This document shows positions 11,998 to 24,279 of a DNA stretch of 64,000 nucleotides, piece by piece. The position numbers and the translations under genes were made by a program. The notes beneath the pieces are model-generated. The model was given only the letters and a program-made list of their open reading frames with translations. It made no database searches and was not told the origin of the DNA. Each line of letters begins with the position of its first letter. Position 1 is the stretch's first letter. The stretch is from Welwitschia mirabilis (Eukaryota; Gnetophyta; Gnetopsida; Welwitschiales), in contig JBOZIK010000001.1 in NCBI GenBank assembly GCA_051453625.1, forward strand, positions 73,534,456 to 73,598,455, given 5' to 3'.

Positions 11998-12559
11998 TCT
12001 TACTAGTCCCTAACAAAACCAAGTGAACAAATATAGTTACAAGCCAAATTATCTAATAAATAAATCAACTTGAAAATTATGAAATCAATTCAAAAAGAAT
12101 TTCAAAAATCTTAGAATGTAGAATAAAAATATTAAAAACTAGATAATTGAATGTTTCACTTATATAGTGTAACTAGACATACTATTATCCTGATGGTCAT
12201 TTAGATGATTGAGGGGATGATAGCTTAAAAAATTAATCTTAAATAATAGAAGCCTATGAATGTTTTTTTTCCCAAAAATATAAACATTAAATATAAACAT
12301 TAAATGTACTGATAATTAATAGTCCTTCACTTAAATGTACAACAAATAAAAAATAATCATATATAACATACATGATCCTCATCATGAAGTGTCAAAAATT
12401 ATGTGTAAAAATATGCACAATATTAGCAATAAAATGTACACCACGATGATACTAAAAAATAATATGTCTATATAAATCATAAATTTTATATAGTCATGAA
12501 GGAAAAGATACATAATACAACATAATAAGTTACTCCTCTTATCTAGTCATGATGAACCT
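11998..12559 (-). other. 3' untranslated region of A2
   Basis: Non-coding, AT-rich sequence between the extra ORF and the purine tract. It contains GGTCATTTAGATGATTGAGGGGATGATAG at 12195-12222, an instance of the recurring dyad block. The equivalent interval in A4 is 53966-54489. Confidence 0.55.
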
Positions 12560-13795
12560 ATGATGTGTAGTAGGATTAAGTTCAAAATAAGAAGAGAAAA
12601 GATGCTTAGGATCTATAGGGAAATGGTGGTCCAATGACATCATGATGGTATGTGCTAGCTCATCTCTTTGCACTATAACTATCATGGGGGTTTTGGAGGG
12701 GAGGGAAGAGGGGACGAAGGGGGTTTACCATTACATATGATCAATTCATAAAATGTGCTATCACATATTAATTAGATACTCCTTAATGTACTATACTCTT
12801 CTCTTAATCATTATGATCCTCTGCTCAAGTGTAGAGATGCTTCGGTTCATTATCTCTTTAATTATCTATGTAGTTTCTACTAGAAGAGCCTAAATTTGTT
12901 CTAAATTAACATTAACCATAGGTCTCTATACATGAGGTCTCTCTACCTCTCCTAGTATCTGGATGCCCATATCCTACAGGTAACAAGATAAAGTTTGGAT
13001 ATGTATAAATATCTACTCATTCACAACCTCAGGTATGCTAAAGAACATGGCTAATAAAAGGCACACAAATCATAGGTTCTGAAGCTCTTATTCCTTAATC
13101 ATAATCCTAAGTCTCCTATAGATGAAAGCCGATAAGTCCATCTACTCCATCTGCTTGAATACTATAACATCTGTAGATGTAAAATCATTACATGATATCA
13201 TGAAATAATGGGCTGATGTTATGAATTAGTCCTTTGTGTAGAATTCGATAGGTAGGTGATAACTGAATAACCAAAACTCTCTACCTATCTATACTCAAAT
13301 TAGCTAGAATATTAAGTACTGCACCATAATCATCGTAGTCATCTATCCCTAAATGAATATGAATGCTCCTGACACCAACTAGATCATTCACTATAGTAAT
13401 GTAATTTGAGATAATTGTAATCTCATGGTCTCAAATAGCGGCTATGATTATCTCAATGAGCTATCCATGAGTGTCAAGATGCTACTATATATGAATAATG
13501 TCATAGAACTCCCTAGTGTTTAATATATAGTATGATCCATGTGCATTTAAAATCCATTAGAGCTATAGATTCATAAGCATCTAATCCACCTATATCTCTA
13601 ATTAGCTTATAAAATCCCCAAAGTATCTCTCAACATAAATAGCAACTATTTAAATTATAAGAGACCTAGCATGACAAAGTGTAGGATGGACCGATTCTAC
13701 CCACTTAACCTTAGGTGATGCCAATGGATCTGCCTCTTACTCTATGGCCTTAGTCTTTGGCTTAGCCTATCTAACTCTACATGTGTATGGCATAC
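12560..13795 (-). pseudogene. Extra 3' ORF of A2 (env-like position), degenerate
   Basis: A reading frame between pol and the 3' LTR is a hallmark of Athila-type elements, where it is often called env-like; its function is not established. The minus strand starts near 13795 and has VESVHPTLCHARSLII near 13690-13640. Near 12661-12601 it has HTIMMSLDHHFPIDP. The A4 copy has the same frame (VEKVHPPSRHARSLII and HIIMMSLDHYFPIDP), with silent differences such as TTG/TTA, so this was once translated. Stops occur throughout, some at the same codons in both copies. I see no clear signal peptide or membrane segment, so calling it an envelope is unsupported. Confidence 0.65.
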
Positions 13796-15347
13796 TCAAT
13801 TATAAACATGAAACATATCATATGAAATCAAGTGTAGATAGCTAAAATGTGTCACATGAACACTTAAAATGGCATCATAAATTGGTCTTTAATGTGTAAA
13901 AATCATAAAATATTTCCTATATTCTCCCCCTTTCTAAAGTTTCACTATGTCTTGTATTGTCTAATCATGTGAAGAAAAATGTGAAACACATGAAAACCTA
14001 GCAAAGTATAAAATATGTGGCCCCCCATAAGTTGAAAAATGAAAATGTTCAGATGAAAAATATAATATACTAGAGTGGTAGAGGACATCATACTGAACAA
14101 TTTTCCCTAAAGGATAACTATTTTTTGACTTATGATTTATGAGAAAATAAGTTTTAAACTTGAAAACCTAATTCATCATATCTTGTAAAATACTCAATGA
14201 AAATTAGATCCGTAAGTTCAAAATTAGATAACACAAAAACTTGGATAGTACACATGGAAACTATGAACTAAAAGCTCAAAAATAGAAGAAAGAATTAAAA
14301 GTAATGAGGGATAGAAAAACATACTTCATTTTGTAAAATATACTGAAAACTTATAATCTGAGGCATGAATTTAACTAGGAGAAGTTTTAGAATGTTGGTA
14401 GGAATTAGAGACACTTTTGTCTCTTATGAAGAATAGATAAAAATGATAAAGAATGGAAGAAAAGTAAAGGGAAAAAATGGCTTGTGGTTTTATCACACTA
14501 TCATCCAGTTATGTCATCTAGATGACAATCCTAATGATTGTTAAAAAAATTCTCAAAGTTGTCCTCCAATATTATTTGGATGAACAAATGGATGATGGAA
14601 CTTTGAAAAGTTTGGCAAAAATGAAATTATTAGCTAAACAAATTAGGCTCAAATATAAGCATGAAGATATCCAAATGTTTCAGAAAACTCCAAAAATAGG
14701 AAATGGTGAAGAGTTGTAACAAATAAGGATGATGAGGAAAATTCAAAAAAATCATAAGATAAGGTGATAAAAATGCACTAAGTATGTTGAAATCTATCAA
14801 ATAACACTAAATAAATGTTCTCAAACTAAAAGATAATTGTAAAAATATGTAGAATTCCAAAAGACATAAAGGAATCACATAAAAATCATGAAGAATAAGA
14901 GAAGATCATCTAATTAAAATGCTAAAAGAAAATCAACTTATGAGTAATTAAAATAACATAAATAACAACAAGAAAACTATTAAATGATAAAGTTTTAGAT
15001 GATGATGAAAAATTACAAAAATGACTTTAAAATAATAAAATAAAGAATCAAAGAAAAGTAGAATGAAAATGGACGTAAGGAACATGAAGAACATAGCATA
15101 CTTATCCTAAATTCTAACCTAGCAAACCCCCTTAGGAGACATCATAAATCCACCTAAATAAAAATGCATGATAAAATGTATCAACTCCATAAAGTTCTAC
15201 CTAATAAGGTAGTGATTATGATGACACCAAAGATTAAGTGCTTATAATTGTAAATGATAAGATCAAAAACTACTTAAAAATGAACTCACCTGCTCACCCC
15301 CTAAAACACACATAAATCCTCAAAACTGAAATGATCATATGGGAATA
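13796..15347 (-). other. Pol-to-ORF spacer of A2, part 1
   Basis: Non-coding spacer matching A4 51200-52740 in reverse. It includes a dyad block at 14495-14530 (TCATCCAGTTATGTCATCTAGATGAC) and a diverged one at 14575-14600. The 65-residue plus-strand frame at 14522-14719 starts inside the dyad and has no family similarity that I can see. Confidence 0.6.
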
Positions 15348-18300
15348 TGTTACATCCAAATTTCCTAGACTAGAAAACCTTCTTAGTTAATTTAGATAAA
15401 TGATTTAATATTGGTAATTTAATAGTAAAGATAAGTCTAGTTCTAAATTACATAAAAATAACAATATGTGAAATAAAAGTAATAGTTAATATAGGTATTT
15501 GCATGATTAAATATTTTATACTTTATTAAAAATAAAATTATATTTATTTTATTTAGTTAATTAAATGATAGATTGAATTAACTATGAATTTTATTAATGC
15601 TTATGCATGAGATTGCTACATGAAAAATGAATACTTGAATTATCTTAGCATTTATTATTTTACTAGCTAGATTAAAGCTCCAATTTATTTTTGAGTTAAT
15701 ACTGATTATGTGTGACTTTCTATTTAATGCAGCTAACACCAAATTTCTTGATGCATGTTAGATTTTTATAACTATAGCTTGATATTAATTTTATTAGCTT
15801 TATCTTATTCATGCAATGATGTCTATGTGTGATCTTAAGCATTACTCATGTTGTATATTTTCCTCATGTGGTTAAAGTAATTTATCAGATAATGTCATAT
15901 TATTATTTACACCCAATGGTTAGAATTGGAAAGGGAGGGTTAACGAAGACTAAACTACATGTTTTAACTTAAGTCTTATTGTCAGTTCTAATATTAGTCT
16001 TGTGTTATAAATACCTGTGTTCTCCAGTTATTAGATTCATAGGAGTTTACCTTGTGACTTGTTCGTGTGAAGCTTGATTACCTCTAGGAGTACAGTTGGA
16101 CTTTGTTGAGAACAAGTGTGGTCCTCAACCTTCCTTATAAATTTTGATATCTTTTTGTGTGATCCATAACCATATTATAAATTCTTACATGCCATATTAT
16201 TTAATTTCCTTTTCTCATGTTTTGTTGTTTAAATGGTGTAACATGCTTGTATATTATGTGTATATTGATGTGCCATGAACCTCGTAGTCATTCAGTAATT
16301 CTTGATTTAGTTTACTAAGAGTTCTATGAATTCTAAATCTTGTGAACTTCTTATGAAACTTAAGTAATCTTGACATCACATGTTATAATTAAGTCATTGC
16401 AACTAAACTCTTATAAGCCCTAAGTCTCTTGTTGATCATGAAACTTAGTGAAAATAAATTATGAATATTAATTCCAACCAAGGTAACTAATTTTTTAGAA
16501 TATTAGTGAGGGTAACTCTCTCTTATGAGTCTCATAATAATGGGACTGAATGTTTAGGAAGAAATGGAAATATATGAATGCCATTATAAATAATCTTATC
16601 CCTCCTGGTTATGTGCAACTTCTTCCTTGATATGATGAGATGTTACTAAAGAAGATGATGCTAATTGGATGAGTGGTCATAGTCAAGTTATTTATTTTAT
16701 TCCTGGAAACCTTCCCTAACCTATTCCTTGTTATGAGCTACATTGGGAGCTATGATGGAATTCAGTTCTCACACCATGTGTGCTTGCATAGGAAACCTTG
16801 CATGCAGGGATGTAGAGAAGAACTAGAAATTATGTCGATAACTATATGTTACATATGTATTTACTTCTGTAGTTGTATGGATGTTATGTATCATATCTTA
16901 CTTCTATTTCCTTGTGAATGTTAATAGATGTATTTAGCTTTGAAGCATGTTATGAAAATTGTGTGATGGATGTACTTAGATTTATTTTCCTAATGAACAA
17001 GTTCTTGTTTATTTGATAACTTGAGTTTAGTTTCATGATATTTTATTTGTTAAAAGTAATTCTTTTCTCTTCTCTATTATTACATGGCAAAACAAATTAT
17101 TGCATGCCTTGATAATGTGTCTAGAATGAAGGCAAAGAAAGCATTTATTTACTAGTTCTTAAGCTAAAGTTATATCCTTGGATGTAGTTATAAATTTATT
17201 CACTTGATTATATATAATTATGATTAATCATAGTAATCCAAGTAACTTAGATGACTAATTCAAGTTATAACAAATAAGGCAAATTTTTTGAGAAGAACCT
17301 ATAAGGGAAGCTTTGCTTGGAAAGATTAATTTAAAATAATATTTTGTTAGTTAGGCTACCCAACTTGATTTTCCTTAATAATATCTCATGGTATAATTAA
17401 TATCATTGTATACCCTTTTACGAAATACAAAGAGTCTTAGATGCCTCTCCTATCTAAAGAAGAATTATCTCTAACAAATCTTATATACTTTATAATTTCA
17501 TTGAAACTTGTCAAAAGTGTATTTTTCCTTTCTAATAATTCATATATAACTTCTAATTAGAGTAAGAGAGAGAACTTTAAAATAACTTGCTTATAGGATA
17601 AAGTAAATAAACGACTAATTAAAAGGTTAGAAAGTTACCTACTCCACTTTCACAATCTATAAAAATATTTAGAAATAACACCCTCCTTAAGGCTTGAACC
17701 TATGAATACTAGTTCACTAACTCTTAATTCCTTGGCTGCTATCACTTAAGCATGGGAGATAACTAGTTAATAACTATAATTGCTTAATGTTAACTGTGGG
17801 AGGTACTATTTGCATCTAATTCAAAACGTCTTCTTTCCTGCCTTCGCTTCATGTAGTGCACTAATTTGCATTGAAACTTCTTTATATCATATCAGCCCCC
17901 AATTTCTTTAATATTCTTAACCTAGTTTCCACCTTGCAAATCACTATCGGGGCCTCAAATATCTCTTGTCTCTACATCGCTATCACTGACCTATTCATAA
18001 ACCACTCTGTTCATTGCACTATTTCTTTATCCTTCCCTCTGTCCCTTTTTTGATGCACATACACTGATGTTGGCTAATATTTTTTTCCATATTTTTCATG
18101 TTTCCTCTATGAACTCTAGTAGCCATTACTACTCTTGCTTAATGTGTCATCTGTGTAAACTATCCTATAAATCAATACTACTCCTACACACTTCTTATCT
18201 CATGCATACCATTGCTAGCATCTTATGTGTTTTTGCTACCTGTGCTATTCCTATCCAGCCTGCACCTATGCTTGTGTTCTCCCTACATGCTCGACTCTTT

Positions 18301-19334
18301 GGGCATCTATTATACTCTCTCTCACATTGTCGTACCATTTCACATGACCTAGTAACGCATTGTCTCAGGCCCCTTCATTGTGCTGTGCATCTGAATCATC
18401 TTCGCTTACTATAATACTTTGCTAGCACCACTAATTCCATGTGTCTCTTTTTGTTGACCACATATGTCCCATCTGCCTTATGACCTACGCTATCTCTTTC
18501 ACTGCCTAACGTCTTGTCCTCTTCCTACTCTTTCTTCTGCTATCTTCTGTGCTCTATCTATTTAATGGAAGGTCTTAGTTTTAAACCCCATCAATGACAT
18601 TTTGTGGTTTACTCTTTTCTACTTCCCCTTTAAATACAATTCTAGCTGGTAAATAAAAAACATAATCTACTTACCTACACTTATTTCACCCGTAGTAACA
18701 TTTATCTCTATAGTTATTATCCTACCACATCAGGGTTAGACCCTACCCCTATTGGGTATGTGCTCCACTCTCTCAATTGATTAAGTGATATACATATCTT
18801 TAGCCTATATATTATTCTTAACTATGTTTGATTTCAACCAGATGTAAACATCAAGTTAGGACATCATCTACCCTAGCATTCTTACCTTTTATATATATAC
18901 ATGGATAAATAGATTTGAGATTTCTTTTTGTGATTATTTATTATGTTGTAAGTGTAAATCTTTATTTTAAGATGGCATATTAAGAACCTTAAATAGGAAT
19001 TGATTATTAGATGAGAAAACTTAATGATACCAAATTTACCTATTGTTAGCCATCTTTATCAAATACAAACCCTCTTTGTCATACTCTACTAACTATGAGA
19101 CCTTTTCTTTCTTGATTTTTTTCTTCTTTTTCTTTTATTATTTTTACTTTTAGTAATGATTAAAAGTTACTTACCTCTTTAAAATCTTTAATAATCTCAA
19201 CTATAAATTTTCACTTAGTAGGATGAATATTCGAGTATTTCATTATACCATTAGGGATGTATCTATAACATTATTATCTTACCTTAAAAATTTTAGTTTG
19301 GCCTGTTACACTATTTTAAAAAGTGGACCTTATA
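15348..19334 (+). mobile_element. ~4.0 kb insertion, probable solo LTR (Tekay/Del-like)
   Basis: It interrupts A2 between GAATA (15343-15347) and AAATA (19335-19339), a target-site duplication differing by one transition. The uninterrupted A3 copy (20408-20430) shows the empty site. The insert begins TGTTACATCCAAATTTCC, like the TGTAACACCCC-type start of Tekay/Del LTRs, and has GGCCTGTTACA near 19300. A TATA box sits ~670 bases from the left end. No primer site, polypurine tract or polymerase is seen, and it is rather long for a solo LTR, though long LTRs are known in that lineage. The final ~24 bases after GTTACA are unexplained. A pyrimidine-rich stretch at 17820-18620 has a different base composition from everything around it. 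Confidence 0.6.
16016..16023 (+). promoter_or_regulatory. Putative TATA box in the 4-kb LTR-like insertion
   Basis: TATAAATA followed by CCTGTGTTCTCC; the best core-promoter match in the insertion and in plus orientation, agreeing with the TGTTACA start. Confidence 0.45.
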
Positions 19335-19730
19335 AAATACTAAGATTCTAGGAAATAAGTAATTCCTCTGATAACACCATAAATGCCATTGATCCCATAG
19401 CCGCAAAGTTTTATTACTACTTTTTATGATAATGGGAGTGTAATAATAGTAAAAAATGTAAGAACCTATGAAGCATGGCTAACTAATCTCCTAGTAAATT
19501 TCCCATAGCTACCAATACTACTAAAGGTTTCTTTCAGAAAACTTTACCCTAGTGTGATACGACACTATGGTGATCATGTATTTTAGCATAGATACAATAG
19601 ATAATGATTATTATTGTATCTCTTTTCTTCTTCTTTTTTTCCTTTTTTAAATTAATAAATCCCACATGATCCCACACTCAAAAAGATAAAGATAAAGAAG
19701 TAAGATAAAAGATAGAAAAGAATACATCTA
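19335..19730 (-). other. Pol-to-ORF spacer of A2, part 2
   Basis: It resumes the A2 spacer after the insertion. It aligns base for base with 20408-20815 in A3 and, in reverse, with 50830-51190 in A4, at very roughly 80% identity by eye. A pyrimidine tract near 19620-19646 is present in A2 and A3 but replaced by a TA run in A4. No coding capacity seen. Confidence 0.7.
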
Positions 19731-20222
19731 ATAAACACCTTGTTAAAAAAACAATAATAGTCTTTTAAAGGTGTTTTTCCAAATCAATACCTTAAAAGAA
19801 TTTGTAAAATGTTTTTTAAGGCATTTGTTAAATGAGCACCTTAAAATATCACATTTTTTAAGGTGTTTACCAAGAAAAATGACTTAAAAGCTCCATTCAA
19901 AAAACTTAGATAAAACCCTTACCAAAAATGCAAATAGAACCATCATGTACATTATTTCTGAAAACGTAGTGTGCAGGTTGCTTCTATGTGTTAAGAATTA
20001 TAGAATCAATCAAGTTATTTTTTCTTTTATATAATAAGAATCAGAGAATCAACTAAGGTTTTTTTGCTTCTATAGTTCTTACTGTTTTGCTTGCCTTCTT
20101 TACAAGATTTTCTTAGTTAAGTTTGAGTTTTAATTAATTCCTTCATTTCATTTTTGCCTTCATTTCATTTTTTTATTACTTTTTTTTTTAGTTTCTCCTT
20201 TTCCAAGTATCTCCTCTCCCTC
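19731..20222. mobile_element. Probable DNA-transposon end with alternating subterminal repeats
   Basis: At about 19731 the sequence leaves the A2 spacer. Six copies of a CCTTAAAA word follow in alternating orientation near 19763, 19789, 19812, 19838, 19855 and 19881. Arrays of short motifs in both orientations near an end are typical of CACTA elements, where transposase binds them. I do not see a clean CACTA terminus, and the other end is lost in the gap, so class and borders are uncertain. Confidence 0.4.
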
Positions 20223-20322
20223 NNNNNNNNNNNNNNNNNNNNNNNNNNNNNNNNNNNNNNNNNNNNNNNNNNNNNNNNNNNNNNNNNNNNNNNNNNNNNN
20301 NNNNNNNNNNNNNNNNNNNNNN
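20223..20322. other. Assembly gap (100 N)
   Basis: A fixed 100-base spacer. The sequence on its right repeats, at lower identity, spacer sequence already seen at 15255-15347 and 19335-19730, so the gap joins two different element copies or contigs. Confidence 0.98.
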
Positions 20323-21050
20323 AAGTGATAAGACCAAAAGCTGCTCAGAAATGAACTCATCTACTGACACCTTAAAACACACCCAAATCCTTAAAAGTAA
20401 AATGATCATGTGGGAATATTAAGAGTCTGGGAAATAAGCAATGCTTCTGATGACACCAAGAACACCACTGATCCCATAACCTCAAAATTTTATTACTACT
20501 TTCCATGATGAGGGAAGTGAAACCACAGTGAAAGAAGTAAAAACCCACGAAGCATGATGAACTGACCCCCCTAGTGAAGTTCTCACAGCTACCAACACTG
20601 CTAAAGGTTCCTTTTGGAAAAATTTACCCTGGTGCGGTAGGACATCATGATGACCACGTGTTTTAGCATAGATATAATAGATCATGGTCACTATTCTCTT
20701 TTTTCTTTTTCTTTTTTTCTTTCTTTCTTTTCCTAAAATAATTCCCACATGATCACACACTCAAAAAGACGAAGGTGAAGAAGCAAGATGAAAGACAGAA
20801 ATGAACACATCTAAATAACGAAAGACCTCACACCATTGGGAAAAATACAAGAGCTAAGACATATTCTTTCAAAATTAAGTTCATAAACATGTGAATGTCT
20901 TAAGATTGGGTGAATCCGATCTTATCATTGTAAAATGCCCAAGTACGAATACTAGTCATGGAAACTTCATAAAGCAAATACATAAGTCAAGTTAAAAATG
21001 ATCAAGTGACTTCATAACATCCACCAAAGGAAGAGGCTGAGAGAGAATTT
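20323..21050 (-). other. Pol-downstream spacer of A3
   Basis: Non-coding. It contains a homopyrimidine run at 20694-20735 and matches 19335-19730 of A2. It ends at the integrase C-terminus. Confidence 0.65.
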
Positions 21051-22450
21051 AGAGAATGGTATGGAGGAAGTCCTCCTCATCGAGGGAAATCTCCAAGACA
21101 ATTTCTTTTATCATGTTCAAGGTTGCATCGAAAGGTTTTTCATATATTTTCAACCTTTGTTCATTAAATTTCTGAATCACTTTAGTATCTAAGTCAAAAA
21201 TCTTAATAAAGTTATAAGTATGTAATTTCTCTATAAGATAAGAATCTAACTATTATGAGGTTAACTAATTATGTAAATATGTACTCTAGCATTATATAGA
21301 AGAATAAATTGACCAGGTTCAAACTCTTTATGAAGTAACTTTTAATTATGTTTAAACTTAGCTTAGGCTTTATGAATGAGTTTATGATGTATAACATGAG
21401 TATATTTTTGATCTAATTGATTAAGTTGGGCTAATATATTTTTAAAATTTTCATAAAGGTTTACAAGATTAAGTTGATGGAAATAATAATAAGAGTTATA
21501 ACACACATCAATAGGTAAAACATGAACTTTTCTGTATATAAGTTCATAAAGTGAAAAACTAAGATAATTCTGCTAAGTAGTATGGTAAGCCCAAAGAACA
21601 TCATTAAACTTAGAAGCCCAAGATTTCTTATTAATAAAGATAAGTTTTTATAGCATTTCCTTTATTTTTGTATTTGCATTTTTAGCTTGACTATTGATTT
21701 GTGGATGATAAGCATAAGCTACTTTATGTTTAAGTCTAATGGATAAAATAAGTTTCCTAAAAACTTGATTAATAAAATGAGTTCCTTAATCACTAATGAT
21801 AATCTTAGGAAAACTAAAACATTAAAAAATATAAGTTCTAAGAAAAGTAAAAATAATGCAAGCATCATTCATAAAAGTAAGAATATCTTCAACCCATTTA
21901 ATAACATAATTATTAGCCACTAAAATGTAGTTCTTATCATTAGAAGATGATTTAATAGGGCCTATAAAATTAATTTACTAATAATTAAAAGGTTCACATT
22001 TAAGAACAATTTTAAGGGGCATCTCATGAGAATGAACAAGGCTACAATAACAATGATAAGCATTGCACCTTCTAGCAAAATCAAAAGAGTTCTGAAAAAG
22101 ACTAGGCGAATAAAAACTAGAGTGAAGTATTTTTATAGCTATTTTTTATCCACTAAAATTACCTCTACAAACACCATCATGATAAAGATAAAGGATGTAT
22201 AATTTTTCCCATTTGGGCACATTTTCTCATGATTTTATCTTTGCACCTGTAGTAAAGATGTGGTTCTATTCATTTATAATCACCTATTCTATAGAAAAAT
22301 ATTTTTTTTTTGATTGTAAGTCCAATGTTATGGTGTTTTCATGGTAATCAGGTAATTAACTATGTTAGCATATCAAGGATAAGGATAAGTATAATACATA
22401 GTAAAAGTTATTCATATGAAAAAGAATCATCAATCATAAGATCATTAAGA
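21050..22450 (-). pseudogene. Integrase of A3 (degenerate)
   Basis: It aligns with A1 116-1480 on the same strand. The rightward limit is where the RNase H-integrase linker begins, near 22450. Frequent stops and indels break every frame, so no product can be made. The catalytic residues cannot be followed in one frame. The call rests on position and DNA-level alignment with A1 and with the better preserved integrase of A4. Confidence 0.75.
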
Positions 22451-23720
22451 GAAGAAGAAAAACGTGACAAATGATCTGCTATACTATTATGCTTTCCTTC
22501 TTTATTAATGATAGTTAAATTAAACTCTTACATAATGAGAATCCATCTAATTATTTTATAACTAGAATATTTATTAGTCATAAGGTATCTAATAGCTACA
22601 TGATTAGTATGAAAATTTTTATGAAAGCTAAATGGTAGTATTTATATGTATCAAGGAAAAGGATTATTGTTAACATTTCTTTTTTAGTAGTAGTGTAATT
22701 TATTTGAGTTTTAGATAAAGTTTTGTTATGATAAGATATAACCTTAAAATCATTTTAATATTTCTATCCAAGTACTCCACCCATGGAAATATTACTAGCA
22801 TCACATATTAACTCAAATTTTTTATTCCAATTGGATCCCATTATAATAGGTGTGGAAGATATTTTATTTTTAAGTCTTTTGAAAGCAAGCTGATAACATT
22901 CATTTCATTTAGGTTTATCTTTTTTTCCAAGTAATAAGTAAAGGGATTTACAAATTTTAGCATAATACTAAATAAATGATGATAAAAACCACAATAACTA
23001 AGAAAAGATTAAACTTGTTTTACATTTATTAGAGAAGTTAAGTTTTTAATGATATTTAGTTTTTTAAGGTCCATCCTAATTCTTTTACTAGAAATGCAAT
23101 GACCTAAGATAATTTCATTATTAACTAAAAAGAAACTCTTCTATTAACTAAAATGTAGGCTACTATCAATACATCTATTAAGGACTTTCTCTAATCTTTT
23201 TAAGATTTGTTCAAAGTTTTCATCATAGATTGATAAGTCGTCCATAAAAATTTCAATTGAATCCTCTAACATATTAGAAAAGATACCCATTATTGCACAT
23301 TAGAAATTATTAGATGTATTACAATCTCAAAAAGTCATGCATCAAAAAGCAAATGTTCCAAAAGCTAAAGTGAAAGTAGTTTTAGCTTGATTTTCACTAG
23401 TCATACAAACATGATTATAATCATTATACCTGTTAAGAAAGTAATAAAAAACATCTTCTTGAATTATATCTAGTTAAGAAAAGATAAGAATAGTTGTCTT
23501 TTTTAGTTACTTTCTTTAGCTTTCTAAAATCAATACACATTATCCACTTCCCATCTTTATTAGGTACTATTAGGTACTACCATCAAAGTACTAGTTTACT
23601 CACTATCAGATATAGCATAAATAATTTTAGCATCCATTAATTTAATGATTTCATCCTTTATGACCTATTTAAGTTCTAGATTTAGTTTACATTATGGATG
23701 CTTAATAGGTTTTGCATTAT
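22450..23720 (-). pseudogene. Reverse transcriptase and RNase H of A3 (degenerate)
   Basis: The FMDD catalytic box is at 23237-23248 on the minus strand, preceded by SNMLEDSIEI and followed by LSIYDENFEQILKRL. Thumb and connection follow near 23070-22900 with a Tyr/Phe-rich stretch like that of A1. RNase H runs to about 22480, where a Ser-Ile-Ala-Asp-His-Leu-type ending is readable. Stops are more frequent than in A1. Confidence 0.82.
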
Positions 23721-24279
23721 CCTCAAGGTAGATTTTATGTTGAATAATGAAAGTAGAAATGGCTATTAAATCTTTGTGGGATTAAGCAAATGCATTAATC
23801 TTAGAATTTAAAAGTGAGGTTAAAATTGATTCTTATTAAGGATAAACATTTAATTTATTATCAAAGGTTTATCCTGATCATCACATAAAAAGATATATCT
23901 TAGTCCATAGTGTAAAGGTTTTAGATTTAAATTTAGATTTTTATTTTCCATTAAATTTTTATCAAAGTTGACTATCATCCTATACTATTATCTAGATGAT
24001 TATGTTATGTGGCCTCCCTAAAAAGAAGATATCTCAGTTGTTTTTAGATGTTGGATTTATTTATAGATTTTCGTTTCAGTTTTTTAAGTCTCCTTATCAA
24101 AATAGTCAGTACCTAAATGCTCATAGTTGAGTTGGTCATCATCGAAAGCTTTCAAGTTTTCTACTTCAAGTGAATCATAAAATAATATAGGACATGAAGC
24201 ATTAACCATTTTTTATTTAAGTGGATAATGTTGTCAAAATAAAGTTGGCTTTATTTCTCCTTTAATATTCAACTCATCA

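Larger units (their letters stand above)
10711..19730 (-). mobile_element. Athila-like copy A2, 3' half, itself interrupted
   Basis: Right of a complete 3' LTR lie the purine tract, an extra 3' ORF remnant, a long spacer and the start of the pol-downstream region. The spacer is split by a ~4 kb insertion at 15348-19334. The host sequence resumes at 19335, as judged against the uninterrupted copy at 20323-20820 and against A4 at 50830-51310. Pol and gag of this copy are not recovered; the sequence leaves the family at about 19731, just before a gap. Confidence 0.78.

Noticed and set aside
16673-16924. 83-codon plus-strand frame in the 4 kb insertion
   Set aside because: No similarity recognised, Cys/Ile-rich, and located in probable LTR sequence.
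18067-18414. 115-codon plus-strand frame in the pyrimidine-rich island
   Set aside because: The composition (Leu/Ser/His/Cys) follows from CT-rich DNA; no domain, no promoter context and no second copy to test conservation.
20154-20409. Three short frames spanning the 100-N gap
   Set aside because: They are open only because N is not read as stop.
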